A stretch of 64,000 nt of DNA from Alphaproteobacteria bacterium (lineage in GTDB: Bacteria > Pseudomonadota > Alphaproteobacteria > Rhodobacterales > Rhodobacteraceae): positions 1-64,000 of the forward strand of contig JARFTV010000024.1 in assembly GCA_029289325.1 (NCBI GenBank), given 5' to 3'. The notes below the pieces were generated by a model. That model was not told where the DNA came from. It was given only the letters and a program-made list of their open reading frames with translations, and did no database searches. Below are positions 33,113 to 43,599 of the stretch, piece by piece. Each line of letters opens with the position of its first letter. Position 1 is the first letter of the stretch. The position numbers and the translations under genes are program-made.

Positions 33113-33847
33113 ATGTTGCAACAGCTGGGGACCACTCAAGCCACGGAAGGCCGAGTTCTTGTCGTAGATGACGATGGTGAAATCCTTTCGCTGGTTGCCA
33201 AGTTCCTGCGCGCCAACGGGTTTGTCGTCGCGACGGCCCGCAACGGTGCCGAGATGAAGGCGCAGATGCAGGCCGCGCAACCCGACCTCGTGGTGCTCGA
33301 CATCATGCTGCCGGGAACCAACGGGCTGGATCTGTGCCGGTCGCTGCGGGCGGAAAGTCAGGTGCCGGTGGTCATGCTGACCGCCAAGGGCGACGAGATC
33401 GACCGCATCGTGGGTCTGGAGGTCGGGGCCGACGACTACCTGCCCAAACCCTTCAACCCGCGCGAGTTGCTGGCACGGATCAAGGCGGTCCTGCGCCGCA
33501 GCCGGTTCGCCGACAGCGCCGGCGCGCCGGGATCAGGTCGGCTGATCGAGTTCGATGGCTGGCATCTGGACACGTTGAAGCGCGAACTGACCGACCCCAC
33601 AGGCGTCGTCGTGGACCTGTCGAGTGGCGAATACGACCTGCTGGTGACGTTTCTTGAAGCCCCCCAGCGGGTCCTCTCTCGCGACTATCTGTTGGACGCG
33701 ACCAAGAACCGAACGCTCGATGTCTACGATCGATCCATCGATGTGCAGGTCAGCCGCCTGCGCCGCAAGATCGAGGCGCAGGGTGAATTGATCAAGACAA
33801 TCCGCGGCGCGGGGTACCTGTTCGCTGCGTCGGTACGTCGCAAGTGA
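33113..33847 (+). CDS. OmpR-family response regulator
   Basis: A 244-residue response regulator. The receiver domain shows VVDDDGEIL, the phosphorylated Asp in LVVLDIMLPG, and the Lys in YLPKPFNP. The C-terminal winged helix carries the OmpR/PhoB end DRSIDVQVSRLRRKIE and IRGAGYLF. It overlaps the sensor kinase by four bases and probably controls the RND genes downstream, as CusR/CopR do. The stimulus is not visible from the sequence. Confidence 0.92.
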   Translation: MLQQLGTTQATEGRVLVVDDDGEILSLVAKFLRANGFVVATARNGAEMKAQMQAAQPDLVVLDIMLPGTNGLDLCRSLRAESQVPVVMLTAKGDEIDRIVGLEVGADDYLPKPFNPRELLARIKAVLRRSRFADSAGAPGSGRLIEFDGWHLDTLKRELTDPTGVVVDLSSGEYDLLVTFLEAPQRVLSRDYLLDATKNRTLDVYDRSIDVQVSRLRRKIEAQGELIKTIRGAGYLFAASVRRK

Positions 33848-35202
33848 GGCGCATAAAGGCGCTGTGGGGCGCTGTCCGGGGACTTCGTTTCGACACGCTG
33901 GTCGCCCGGACTACGATCGTGCTGATCCTCGGGATTGCAACGGTCCAGATCGTGGGGCTGCAGACCTATCGCGCCTCGCTCAGTGCGGATTTGTCGGACG
34001 CGACCGAGCGGCGGCTGGCGGATCGGTTGCTGACCATCAAGCGGACGCTGACCGGACTGCCTGAAGAGCTGCGCGAGGATGCCGCCCACGATCTGTCGAG
34101 CGGGGCGATCGAGGCGCATTGGAGTCCGGACGAGAGGGCGGTCGAGGCCGACGGGACGAACGCGCTGTGGGTGGATTTGCAGGCGCGCCTGATCGAACTC
34201 GCACCCGAACTCGCCGAGGGTGGGCTAATCGTGGGTGCGCAAGGGGGCGAATCGCCGGACCCCCATGTCGCGCTTATCTCGATGCGCTTGGTCGACGGAA
34301 CCTGGCTAAACGTCAGCCTGCTCAGCTGGACACCCCGCATTCCGGGCGCACCGCAAACGGTGATGGTCGCCTGGATGATCGCCGCGGTCGCGTTGGCAAC
34401 GGCGGTTCTGCTGGTGCGCTGGATTTCGCGACCCCTGGGCCGGTTTGCCGAGGCCGCAAACGGGTTCTATACCACTGGTCGTGTGGCGGCGGTGCCCGAG
34501 ACCGGGCCATACGAGGTGGCCGTCTTGGCCCGCGCCTTCAACGACCTGCAGGACCGCCTGGCCCGGTCGATCGAGGACCGCACCCAGGCGTTGGCCGCCG
34601 TGTCGCACGACCTCAAGACCCCGATAACCCGCCTGCGCCTGCGCGCCGAGGAAATCGACAGCGACCCCCTTGCGCGGTCCATCGCCCATGACCTCGACGA
34701 AATGGAGCGCATGATCGACCAGACACTGTCCTACCTGCGTGGCGATCGGTCGGACGAGCCGATGCGCCCGGTCGATCTGGTGGCGATCCTCGAGACCGTG
34801 ACCGATGATCTGAGCGATCAGGGGGGAGTGGTGACGCTGCAGGGGCCGCGCGCGGCGGTCATCTCCGGCCGGCGCCTGGGTTTAAAGCGGGCCTTCGCGA
34901 ACCTCGTGGGCAACGCGGTGAAGTATGGCGGCACGGCGCGGGTGTCCGTTGCAGAGAACGCAGCGCAAGTCACCGTCACCATTGACGATGATGGCGAGGG
35001 CATCGCCCCCGCTGACCGCGAGCGCGTGCGGTTGCCTTTCGTGCGACTGGAATCCTCGCGCAACAGCACGACGGGCGGTTTCGGGCTGGGGCTGACCATT
35101 GCCGGCGCGGTTATCGACGGCCATGGAGGCACGCTGGACCTCGACAGCGCTCCATCAGGCGGGTTGCGCGTCAGCGTGACGCTGCCGAAGCCCGCCGCCT
35201 GA
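33844..35202 (+). CDS. sensor histidine kinase
   Basis: A 452-residue membrane kinase. Two membrane helices (about residues 20-40 and 170-192) bracket a periplasmic sensor domain of about 130 residues. A HAMP-like linker follows, then the H-box AVSHDLKTPITRLRLRAEE, N-box FANLVGNAVKYGG and G-box GFGLGLTIAGAVIDGHGG. GTG is the start, overlapping the response-regulator stop (GTGA). The sensor domain is not clearly CusS-like, so the ligand is open. Confidence 0.92.
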   Translation: MRRIKALWGAVRGLRFDTLVARTTIVLILGIATVQIVGLQTYRASLSADLSDATERRLADRLLTIKRTLTGLPEELREDAAHDLSSGAIEAHWSPDERAVEADGTNALWVDLQARLIELAPELAEGGLIVGAQGGESPDPHVALISMRLVDGTWLNVSLLSWTPRIPGAPQTVMVAWMIAAVALATAVLLVRWISRPLGRFAEAANGFYTTGRVAAVPETGPYEVAVLARAFNDLQDRLARSIEDRTQALAAVSHDLKTPITRLRLRAEEIDSDPLARSIAHDLDEMERMIDQTLSYLRGDRSDEPMRPVDLVAILETVTDDLSDQGGVVTLQGPRAAVISGRRLGLKRAFANLVGNAVKYGGTARVSVAENAAQVTVTIDDDGEGIAPADRERVRLPFVRLESSRNSTTGGFGLGLTIAGAVIDGHGGTLDLDSAPSGGLRVSVTLPKPAA

Positions 35203-35285
35203 AACACTTTGTTACAGAGCGGAAATCTTTGCGAGACGCGGGTTCCGCTAATGGATGCCAAGGCAACAAGAGGTCGAGGTGGGAT

Positions 35286-36965
35286 ATGCGGTTTCTCTTG
35301 GTTTCCATGGTGGCCGTGACTATTGCCTTGGCAGGTGCAGGCCACGCGCACCCGGGGCACGACAAGGGTGCGCCGCCCCCGCCCGTCAGCGCGACCATCG
35401 CCCCACGGGCAGAGGCAACGTCCGCGGTGTTCGAAGCCGTAGTCATCTCGCGCGGGGCCGAAATGCAGGTATTCATCGACAGTTTTGCCTCCAATGAGCC
35501 TGTTGCCGGTGCTGCAGTCGAGATTGACACGCCCAGCGGTATCCTGACGGGCATAGAGACCGAACCCGGGGTCTACGCCTTTGCAGCGCCCTGGATCACC
35601 ACGCCCGGAAGCTATGACCTCGCCATCACCGTCATCGCCGACGCGGGTTTCGATGTTCTTGTCGGATCGCTGACAATTCCCGCGCCGCCAGCCCCATCTG
35701 TCGTAGAGGCCAGCGCGGCAGAGGTGCTGGCTGCCGGTGTTCTCGGCGACCTTCGCGCTCGCCTGACTGCGCGCGATGTGTCGTTGGCAGTGGTGGGGGG
35801 CCTTGGCCTCCTGATCGGCATTGTTGCCATGCTCGTTCTGCGTCGTCCGCACAGACGTGCCGCCGCAAAGGTTGCAGTGATTGCTCTGGCAGTGCTGTCT
35901 GCTGCACCCGCGCCCGGCCAAGCCGAGGTTGCCGCGGCAAGTGCTGCCCTCCCGGCCCCTGCCGCAGTAACACGCGACGTGGCGCAACGCTTTCCGGACA
36001 GCGGCCTCTTCGTGCCAAAAGGCACGCAGCGCGTTCTTGGCATCCGGACACTGCTTACAGTAAGCGAAAAACACGGGCGGCGGGTTGAATTGCCCGGGCG
36101 GGTGATTCCCGACCCCAATGCATCAGGATATGTGCAGGCCTCGCTTGAAGGCCGCCTTGTCGCCCCCGAAGGCGGCTTTCCGCAGTTGGGATCAATGGTT
36201 AAGGCAGGGCAGATTGTTGCCATTGTCGAGCCGACGATTGGTGCCGTGGACATGGCAGACCGTCAGCAACAGATCCGCGAAATCGAGCAGCAGCTCGAAT
36301 TGGTGACTCGACGACTTGATCGGGGTCGACAGCTTTCCGGCGCTGTCGCAAAGACACAAATCGAAGAGCTTGAGATCGAGCAGGAAAGTCTGATGGCCCA
36401 ACGGGACGCGTTGGTGTCATTGACTGACATTTCTGAGAACCTGATTGCGCCCGTCGACGGCGTTATTGCGTCGGGCCAGGCGATCGCGGGCCAGATCGCC
36501 TCGCCTGGTGTCACGGTCTACGAGATCGTCGACCCGGACAGGTTCTGGGTCGAGGCGTTGAGCTATCGCTCGGAAACACTTGGGGCCGAGGCTGTGGCGG
36601 TTTTCGCAGACGGCACAACCGTTGACCTTGCCTATCAGGGAACCGGTCTGGCGGACCAGGGACAGGCTGTTCCTGTGCGCTTTTCGGTCGTGGGGCAGGC
36701 CGAGGGCCTTCGCGCAGGGCAGCTGCTTAGGGTGATCGCCGCAACTCCTGCCGATCAGGAAGGGATCGTTGTCCCGCGCGATGCGGTGCTGCGCGGGGCG
36801 AACGGTCAGCTCGTGGTCTACGTCAAGACCAACGCCGAGCGGTTCGTGCAGCGCGAAGTGCGGGTCGAGCCTCTGGACGGCGACACCGTGCTGGTAGTCG
36901 CGGGGCTGGAGGTAGGCCTCCGCGTCGTGTCCGAAGGGGCCGAGCTTCTCAACCAGATCCGATAG
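35286..36965 (+). CDS. RND periplasmic adaptor with an extra N-terminal domain
   Basis: A 559-residue protein. Residues 1-19 are a signal, followed by HPGHDKG and a beta-rich domain (residues about 25-145, with NEPVAGAAVEIDTP and TTPGSYDLAITV) like FixH/CopC-type domains. A membrane helix follows at about 175-200 (VSLAVVGGLGLLIGIVAML) and a second hydrophobic segment near 210. Only then does the HlyD/CusB-like adaptor start (VELPGRVIPDPNASGYVQASLEGRL, EIEQQLELV coiled hairpin). It pairs with the RND pump ten bases downstream. The fused front end is unusual for this family. Confidence 0.8.
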   Translation: MRFLLVSMVAVTIALAGAGHAHPGHDKGAPPPPVSATIAPRAEATSAVFEAVVISRGAEMQVFIDSFASNEPVAGAAVEIDTPSGILTGIETEPGVYAFAAPWITTPGSYDLAITVIADAGFDVLVGSLTIPAPPAPSVVEASAAEVLAAGVLGDLRARLTARDVSLAVVGGLGLLIGIVAMLVLRRPHRRAAAKVAVIALAVLSAAPAPGQAEVAAASAALPAPAAVTRDVAQRFPDSGLFVPKGTQRVLGIRTLLTVSEKHGRRVELPGRVIPDPNASGYVQASLEGRLVAPEGGFPQLGSMVKAGQIVAIVEPTIGAVDMADRQQQIREIEQQLELVTRRLDRGRQLSGAVAKTQIEELEIEQESLMAQRDALVSLTDISENLIAPVDGVIASGQAIAGQIASPGVTVYEIVDPDRFWVEALSYRSETLGAEAVAVFADGTTVDLAYQGTGLADQGQAVPVRFSVVGQAEGLRAGQLLRVIAATPADQEGIVVPRDAVLRGANGQLVVYVKTNAERFVQREVRVEPLDGDTVLVVAGLEVGLRVVSEGAELLNQIR

Positions 36966-36974
36966 GCGGCGCGC

Positions 36975-39900
36975 ATGTTCAACTTCCTTGTCACGCAGTC
37001 TCTACGTAACCGCATGTTCGTGCTGGCGATTGCCGTCGCCATGGTCCTGTACGGCGCGCTGACGGTCACCCGCTTGCCGGTCGATGTCTTCCCCGACCTC
37101 AACCGCCCCACCGTCACGATCATGACCGAGGCCGAGGGCCTGGCGCCGACCGAGGTGGAGCAGCTCGTCACCTACCCGCTGGAAACTCAGATGAACGGTC
37201 TGCCGGGGGTCACGCGGGTGCGGTCCACGTCCGGTGTGGGCCTGTCGATCGTCTATGTCGAGTTCGACTGGAACACTGACATCTACCGCAACCGCCAGCA
37301 GATCGCCGAGCGGCTGGCGCTGGTGCAGGCACAACTGCCGCAAGGTGTGGTGCCGCAGATGGGCCCGGTCGCTTCGATCATGGGCCAGATCATGCTGATC
37401 GCCGTAACGGCCCCCGACGACGTGACGCCGATGGAACTGCGCGAGGTCGCCGATTTCACCATCCGGCCCCGCCTGCTGACGATCCCCGGTGTGGCCAACG
37501 TGATCCCCATCGGGGGCGAGGTCCGGCAGTACCGCGTGGCGCCGAATCCGGCTGCGATGCGAGCGTTCGGTGTGACCTTTGAGGATGTGGAAACCGCACT
37601 GACCGGCTTCGGGGCCAACACCGGCGGCGGCTTTGCCGACCAGTACGGGCGCGAATTCCTGATCCGCAACATCGGGCGGACGCAAAGCCTCGAAGATCTC
37701 GGAAGCCTCGTCGTGGCCTCGGTCGCAGGCCAGCCGGTCGCCTTGAACCAGGTCGCCGAGGTCAGTTTTGCCCCGCGCAACAAGCGGGGCGATGCAGGCT
37801 TCATGGGCGATGATGCCGTCATCATATCCGTCGAGAAGCAGCCTGACGTCGACTCGATCGACCTGACGAACAAGGTCGAGGCGGCGCTTGCCGAGATTAC
37901 GACCGCGCTTCCCGACGGGATCAAGGCCGACAATATCCTGTTCCGGCAGGCAACATTCATCGAGACGTCGATTAGCAATGTCACCAAGGTGCTGCTGGAG
38001 GCCATCGCCGTCGTCGCGGTCGTGCTGTTCCTGTTCCTCTTGAACGTGCGCACGACGGTTATCTCTTTGACCGCGATCCCCGTATCGATCCTTGTGTCGG
38101 CTATCATCTTTTATTGGATGGGCCTGTCGATCAATACCATGACCCTTGGTGGCCTTGCCATCGCCATCGGCGAACTGGTCGACGATGCCGTGGTCGATGT
38201 CGAGAACATCTTCCGCCGCCTGCGCGAGAACCGCGAGAAGGGGAACCCCCGGTCGGTGTTCGCCGTGGTCGTCTCGGCCAGCCAGGAGGTGCGGTCGGGG
38301 ATCGTCTACGCCACGATGGTCATTGTGCTCGTGTTCGTGCCGCTCTTCGCCCTGTCGGGCATTGAGGGACGGCTGTTCGCGCCGCTGGGGCAGGCCTACA
38401 TCATCTCGATCCTCGCCAGTCTGGTCGTGTCTATCACGCTGACGCCCGTGATGGCCTACTACATGCTGCCGGGGCTGAAGCGGCTGGACGAGCATGAAGG
38501 CCTTATCGTCCGCGTGCTGAAACGCGGCAACCGGCGGCTGCTGGACTGGTCCTTTGCCCATCCACGCCTGCTCATCACCGGGGTACTCGCGGCGGTCATC
38601 ACCGCAGGCACCTTTGCCACCCAACTGCCCCGCGCCTTCCTGCCGCCCTTCAACGAAGGCACGCTGACGATCAGCATGCTCTTCAACCCCGGTATCTCGC
38701 TGGAGGAATCGCAGCGTGTCGGCCTTGTCGCCGAACGCCTGATCCTTGAAGTGCCCGAGGTCGTGCAGGTCGGCCGCCGCACTGGCCGAGCAGAGCTCGA
38801 CGAACATGCCGAAGGCGTCCATTCGTCCGAGGTCGACGTGGAACTGGCTGAGGGCGGCCGCTCCAAGGCCGAGATCGAGGCCGACATCCGGGCGCGCCTG
38901 TCGGTGCTGCCGGTGACCACGAACATGGGTCAGCCGATCTCGCACCGGCTGGACCACATGCTGTCGGGTGTCCGCGCGCAGATCGCGCTGAAGATCTTCG
39001 GCGAGGACCTCGACACAATGCGCGCGCTCGCCGAACAGTTCCGTACCGAGCTCGCGCAAATTCCCGGGGTCGTGGACCTGCAGGTGGAAAAGCAGGTCCG
39101 CATCCCGCAACTGGAAGTCGTGGTCGACTACGACCGGGCGGCGCTTTACGGTCTGCAACCGGCGGCCGTGACCGAACAGCTGGAACAGCTGTCGAACGGC
39201 AGCGTCGTGTCGCGCATCGTCGACGGCAACCGCCGCTTCGACGTGGTCCTGCGCCTGCAGGACGAGGAGCGCACAACACGCGGTCTGGGCGATCTGCTTA
39301 TCGAGACGCCGACCGGCTGGATCCCCGTCAGCCAGATCGCTGACATCGTCGAAACCGACGGTCCGAACCAGATCCTGCGCGAAAACGGCAAGCGGCGGCT
39401 GGTAGTGCTGGCGAACTCAGACGGGCAGACCGACATGGCCCAGATCGTCGAACAGATCCGCGCAGTCATGGCCGCAAAGGACCTGCCGACCGGCTTCTTT
39501 GCCACGCTGGAAGGCACCTTCCAGGCGCAGGAGGAATCGATGCGCACGATCGGCCTTCTGTCGATCCTGTCGTTGGCGATGATCTTCGCCATCCTCTACA
39601 GCCGTTACCGCTCGCCGTTGTTCGTGGGCATCATCATGGCCTCGGTACCGCTGGCGCTGATCGGCAGCGTCGCGGCGCTGTGGTGGGCCGGGCAGCCCCT
39701 GTCGGTCGCATCGATGGTGGGCTTCATCACCTTGACCGGGATCGCCACGCGGAACGGCATTTTGAAGATCAGCCATTACATCAACCTCGCGATCCACGAA
39801 GACATCCCCTTTGGCCGCGAGCTCGTCATGCGCGGCAGTCTGGAACGCCTGACGCCGGTGCTGATGACCGCGCTCTCTGCGGGCGTGGCGCTGGTGCCGC

Positions 39901-40124
39901 TGATGCTGGGGGCGGATGCGCCGGGAAAGGAGATCCTGCACCCGGTCGCCATCACCATCTTCGGCGGCCTGGTCACGGCGACCCTGCTGGATACGGTGCT
40001 GACGCCAACCCTGTTCCTGCGCTATGGCCGCAAACCGCTTGAAGCACTTGTCGCGCAAGCGCGTGCCGCCAAAAGCCAGGACGGTCGTCGGCCCGCCTCC
40101 GCGCAACCCCTCGAAACCTTCTAG
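36975..40124 (+). CDS. heavy-metal efflux RND transporter (CusA/CzcA family)
   Basis: A 1049-residue inner-membrane RND pump of normal length. Family blocks are visible: [58 protein letters not shown], and twelve-helix pattern. The TM4 motif is [15 protein letters not shown], with two Asp and no Cus-type Met signature, so the substrate need not be copper. It exports metal ions across the outer membrane with the adaptor and an outer-membrane factor, which is not encoded nearby. It lies ten bases after the adaptor. Confidence 0.92.
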   Translation: MFNFLVTQSLRNRMFVLAIAVAMVLYGALTVTRLPVDVFPDLNRPTVTIMTEAEGLAPTEVEQLVTYPLETQMNGLPGVTRVRSTSGVGLSIVYVEFDWNTDIYRNRQQIAERLALVQAQLPQGVVPQMGPVASIMGQIMLIAVTAPDDVTPMELREVADFTIRPRLLTIPGVANVIPIGGEVRQYRVAPNPAAMRAFGVTFEDVETALTGFGANTGGGFADQYGREFLIRNIGRTQSLEDLGSLVVASVAGQPVALNQVAEVSFAPRNKRGDAGFMGDDAVIISVEKQPDVDSIDLTNKVEAALAEITTALPDGIKADNILFRQATFIETSISNVTKVLLEAIAVVAVVLFLFLLNVRTTVISLTAIPVSILVSAIIFYWMGLSINTMTLGGLAIAIGELVDDAVVDVENIFRRLRENREKGNPRSVFAVVVSASQEVRSGIVYATMVIVLVFVPLFALSGIEGRLFAPLGQAYIISILASLVVSITLTPVMAYYMLPGLKRLDEHEGLIVRVLKRGNRRLLDWSFAHPRLLITGVLAAVITAGTFATQLPRAFLPPFNEGTLTISMLFNPGISLEESQRVGLVAERLILEVPEVVQVGRRTGRAELDEHAEGVHSSEVDVELAEGGRSKAEIEADIRARLSVLPVTTNMGQPISHRLDHMLSGVRAQIALKIFGEDLDTMRALAEQFRTELAQIPGVVDLQVEKQVRIPQLEVVVDYDRAALYGLQPAAVTEQLEQLSNGSVVSRIVDGNRRFDVVLRLQDEERTTRGLGDLLIETPTGWIPVSQIADIVETDGPNQILRENGKRRLVVLANSDGQTDMAQIVEQIRAVMAAKDLPTGFFATLEGTFQAQEESMRTIGLLSILSLAMIFAILYSRYRSPLFVGIIMASVPLALIGSVAALWWAGQPLSVASMVGFITLTGIATRNGILKISHYINLAIHEDIPFGRELVMRGSLERLTPVLMTALSAGVALVPLMLGADAPGKEILHPVAITIFGGLVTATLLDTVLTPTLFLRYGRKPLEALVAQARAAKSQDGRRPASAQPLETF

Positions 40125-40135
40125 GAGAAGAACCC

Positions 40136-40510
40136 ATGTCTGTTCGAACGTTTCTCGCTGTCGCCCTCACGCTGGCAAGCCTTGCCGCGCCCGTTCTTGC
40201 CAGCCCTCCCGGCATCGGCCCGAATGGCGGGATCAGGGTCGACACGGGCACGGTGCATGTGGAGCTGGTCGCCGACGGCACGCCCACGATCACTGTCTAC
40301 ATTTCGGACAGCAGCTATGCCCCTCTGGATGCGGCCGGGTGGTCGGGCAACGCGATCTTGCTGGTCGACGGCAAGCCCCAGCGTTTTCCCCTTGAGGCGA
40401 CGGAAGCAGGCACCTTGTCCGGGACGGCTACGGTGCCTGTCATGCAAGATGTGAAGGGTGCGCTTCAGCTTACGGCGCCGGACGGAAGCTCGACACAGGC
40501 GAAGTATTGA
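40136..40510 (+). CDS. small periplasmic hypothetical protein
   Basis: A 124-residue exported protein, signal MSVRTFLAVALTLASLAAPVLA. The mature part is a small beta-rich domain (DTGTVHVELVADGTPTITVY, GKPQRFPLEA) with no Cys and one His. It lies eleven bases after the pump gene and should be co-transcribed. Position suggests a periplasmic accessory of the pump; no family is recognised. Confidence 0.65.
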   Translation: MSVRTFLAVALTLASLAAPVLASPPGIGPNGGIRVDTGTVHVELVADGTPTITVYISDSSYAPLDAAGWSGNAILLVDGKPQRFPLEATEAGTLSGTATVPVMQDVKGALQLTAPDGSSTQAKY

Positions 40511-40574
40511 GCAACACGGGCTGTTGGATCGCAACCTTTCGTGAACCGCAGTGGTACCGACGCGTCGCGGGACG

Positions 40575-41003
40575 TCAGCTGACGCGGAGCGTGATCCAAA
40601 CGAGCGCGACATAGCGCACGGCCTTGGCCAAGGTCACGACCAGGGTCACGCGCCACAAAGGTTCGCGCATCAGGCCGGCGACAACAACCAGCGGGTCCCC
40701 GATGACGGGGACCCAAGCCAGAAACAAGGTCCACCAGCCGCGCAGTCCGTACCAGCCCTGCGCGCGTGTAAGTGCCGCAGGAGAGACTGGCGACCAGCGC
40801 AAATGGGCACCGTCACGCATCAGCCACCCGAGGCCCCACATCGCCAACGCGCCGAGGACATTCCCGGCGGTGGCGACCGTGACCAGCAGCCAGACCGGAT
40901 GTCCACCGGCGAGAACAAGGGCAGCCAGTACGACCTCTGACTGCGCCGGAATGAGTGTTGCCGCGACGAAGGCGGCGGTGAACAGGCCGGCAAGGGCAAG
41001 CAT
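40575..41003 (-). CDS. YqaA-family membrane protein
   Basis: A 142-residue inner-membrane protein with about four helices, resembling YqaA/DedA-type (SNARE-associated) proteins: FVAATLIPAQSEVVLAALVL, VTVATAGNVLGALAMWGLG, FLAWVPVIGDPLVVVAGL. The substrate is unknown. The start at 41003 gives a four-base gap to the stop of the truncated MFS gene upstream, so the two were one operon. Confidence 0.75.
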   Translation of the reverse strand: MLALAGLFTAAFVAATLIPAQSEVVLAALVLAGGHPVWLLVTVATAGNVLGALAMWGLGWLMRDGAHLRWSPVSPAALTRAQGWYGLRGWWTLFLAWVPVIGDPLVVVAGLMREPLWRVTLVVTLAKAVRYVALVWITLRVS

Positions 41004-41007
41004 AGGG

Positions 41008-41617
41008 TCAGGCGACCCGACGCGGCCACTGGCGGTGGAATGCATCGATCACGACCGCATGCTGGTGAGCCTCGTCGGCGTGTTCTGCAAGGACCGGGTG
41101 GTCTGCGGGCAGGTCGAGATGATCGTGCGCGACCTTTTCGGGGTCGAAGGCGGGCCAGAGCCGCATGACCGCGACCAGGGCCAGCGCACCGACTGCGGCG
41201 AGAAGAAGAGCAGCGGCAGGCAAATCCATCGAAGCTCCGGCCCAGCCTGCCAGCGGATAGGTCACAAGCCAGGCGGCGTGGCTGAGTGCGAACTGTGCGG
41301 CAAATACCGCCGGCCGATCCTCGGGGCGGGCCGAGCGGTTCAGGATACGCCCGATCGGGGTCTGGGTCAGGGCAAAGCCGAACCCGATGATAGCCCAGAG
41401 CGCCATCAGCGCCGGAAGACCGCCCGCCAACCCGGTGGCGGCAACCCCGGCCAGCATAAGTCCGGCCCCGGCCAGCATCACAGGGCGGTCGGCGAACCGC
41501 TCAAGGATGCGTGGCAGCAGAAATGCCGCCAGCATCGACCCGCCCCCGAAAGCGGCAAAGGTCAGCGCGACCTGCGGTTCGCCGAGCGCCAGGCGGCTGT
41601 CGCGTAGCCCTTTAATG
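41008..41617 (-). pseudogene. MFS transporter, 3' part only, truncated by an IS element
   Basis: Only the C-terminal part of a major-facilitator transporter remains (about 200 codons). The reading frame is open across 41604 with IKGLRDSRLALGEPQVAL and ends exactly at the IS boundary at 41617, so the N-terminal half was removed. Five to six hydrophobic helices remain (GAGLMLAGVAATGLAGGLP, ALWAIIGFGFALTQ). An internal ATG at 41535 could still start a fragment. The other end of the IS does not continue this gene. Confidence 0.8.
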
Positions 41618-43305
41618 GGCTCTGCCTCAATCTGTGTGGCGGAGGGGCAGCATTCTTGCCCTCAACAGTTCTGGCCCGGCTCGGCCGTACATGGCGCGTT
41701 TGAGGGTCTTCAGACGATTAATCTGACCTTCTGCTTGGCCGTTGCTCCAGGGCATCTCGATAGCGTTTTTTACCGCATCGAAATCCCGGTTCAATGTGCG
41801 TGCGAAGCGCACGATGGGCGCCAGGTCGGTTTCGATCGCGTCGTCGATCCATGCAGGGAGCGGGTCTGCCTCGCGGCCACGCAGGATACCGTTGAACCGC
41901 ATGACGAGGCAGCGCATCGTTGCGAAGGCGGGAGAGCCAGCCTTGAGCGCGTCGACCTTCCGCGCCTGATCCGGGGTGAGTTTTCCGCGGGGTTTGATAC
42001 ACAGCGCTGCCGCGATGACCGGGGAGATCGCGTGCCCCGTTTCCGGGTCCCGGACCGGTTCCAGGATCTGGTGCTCCAAGGCAGGGCCCTTCGCTTGCTT
42101 TTCGGCTCAGCGCCACCCCGCCAGCAGCCGCTGCAAATGCGTCGGGCTCCCCTCGTAGCCACGCTCTCGGATCAGACGGAACAGGGCGCTTCCAGTTCGA
42201 ATTCCGCCCTTCCAGCTTTGGCTCAGGAACTCTTCAAAGTACCACGGCGAAGTCGGCTTCAAAGCTGCCCGCCTGCGGTCCGGCGGCGTCTCGAACTGCA
42301 GCCATTTCGCGATGCTGCGACGAGGGAACCCTGTTCGCCGCCCAATCTCGCTGCAGGTAAGCCCCTGATTTCGAAGCGCATGGATGGTGGTGAAAATCTC
42401 TTCCCGAGACGTCCTGTGCGCAAGGCGGGACTTCAGAAGGCTTCCCTCTGCGGTGATATTGTCGGCGTCGGACAGCAGCGCCCTGCCGGTCGCACGGCCG
42501 TGAAGGTTCATCTGCTCCTCGATAGCCTGCCGCAGGTTCTGCACGATATGAAACCGGTCGGCGACCTGTTCCGCTTGCGGCGCGCCTTGCCGGGCAGCCT
42601 GGGCGTAGAGACCGCAGCGATCTCTGCTGATCACTTCCACCTCGGGATGTCGTTTCAGCCAGTCGGTGCAGGTGACCACATCACGATCTTCGAGAACATC
42701 GATGACCGCGCGACGCTCCAGATCGACAATGATCGTGCCGTAGGTCTGCGACTTCCGCCAGCTCCAGTCGTCGATCCCGATGACGGTCGGCGGCTCGGCA
42801 GTGTCTTGAGCACGGTTCTTCAGCTGCCTAAGCACCGTGTCATCACTGACCCCAAGGCCCAAGCGGTGCAAGAGCCGCTCGGCAGGCCGCCCGCCGGTCG
42901 CGTGCCCAAGATGGCTGACAATTTCCCCGACACGCGAAGTGCGCCGCGCAAAAGGACGCGCAATCGAGCCGATCTGGTCCGAGAAAGTCCGGCGCGGGCA
43001 GGCGGGTGCCAAACATCGCCAACGGCAAACCCAGAGGGTTACCGTAACCCCGTCACCATGGGCGGGATAATCCTGCAGCCGCCTACGCCGCCAGCCGTGA
43101 CGACGTCGCGATTGCAATCCACAGTCTGGGCAGATGCCGTTTGGTGTCAGACTGCCGGATACAGTCCACCCGCCGGAATCGCGCCGCTCAACGCTTTGAA
43201 CGGAAACATCGCTCCCGGGCGACCAGTGCTTCCTTGAAATCACCACTATCCCTCCTGAATCTTCCCGTTCTCAGGATAGTGCGCCACACAGATTGAGGCA
43301 GAGCC
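41618..43305 (-). mobile_element. ISL3-type insertion sequence
   Basis: A 1688-base element bounded by a perfect 24-base terminal inverted repeat that begins GGCTCTGCCTCAATCTGTG at the left and is its complement at the right (CAGATTGAGGCAGAGCC). One transposase gene fills it. The two flanks (MFS gene on the left, PBP2 3' end on the right) do not share an eight-base target duplication, so the element was joined by deletion or recombination. Confidence 0.88.
41627..43246 (-). pseudogene. ISL3-type transposase with an internal stop
   Basis: A 540-codon frame that reads as one ISL3 transposase. It starts MVISRKHWSPGSDVS (GTG) with an N-terminal Cys-rich zinc-finger (CPDCGLQSRRRHGWRRRR; RWRCLAPACPRRTF), then the DDE core with VIGIDDWSWRKSQ and VISRDRCGLYAQAA and a C-terminal EMPWSNGQAEGQINRLKTLKRAMYGRA. 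One in-frame TGA at 42107-42109, after HLQRLLAGWR, cuts it. The frame continues on both sides, so a single nonsense change is the simplest reading. Transposition is probably lost. Confidence 0.8.
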
Positions 43306-43306
43306 G

Positions 43307-43456
43307 GACATCATGCTTTTTGCCCAGCATGGCGGCCTGCCGCCCGAGGAGGCCTATCCGACCTCGCAACGCGGGCGCATCCGGGAAGATCTTGCGCAAC
43401 TGTCCGAACGCATCCTGCCGCCGGACAGCGCAACCCCCACGGTGAGCCGGACATGA
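43307..43456 (+). pseudogene. 3' fragment of a second PBP2 gene
   Basis: Fifty codons match the end of the intact PBP2 gene at 27005-27152 (DIMLFAQHGGLPPEEAYP, IREDLAQLSERILPPD, VSRT then stop). The nucleotide differences are mostly silent or conservative, so this is the tail of a divergent paralogue rather than a fresh duplicate. It starts right at the IS end, and the rest of that gene is absent. Confidence 0.82.
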
Positions 43457-43599
43457 CCAATCATGCAAAATGTGAGCCCTGCCCGGAGCGCAGTTTCGTT
43501 CTGTCAGGCGGCATACCTGATCCTCATAAAGGTCGGGAAATTAGCGGTCCCTGAAGGGGCCTTGCCAGCACGAGTTTCATTCTGTGGGTCAGGCGATGG

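Noticed and set aside
37002-39158. 718-codon minus-strand open frame opposite the RND pump
   Set aside because: It lies wholly inside a well-supported plus-strand RND gene; its composition (His/Arg/Asp/Gln runs) is what the third codon positions of a GC-rich gene give when read backwards.
41387-43237. 616-codon plus-strand frame across the ISL3 element
   Set aside because: Antisense to the transposase and crossing the IS boundary into the MFS fragment.
41610-43313. Eight-base target duplication around the ISL3 element
   Set aside because: The outer eight bases are CTTTAATG on the left and GGACATCA on the right, which do not match.
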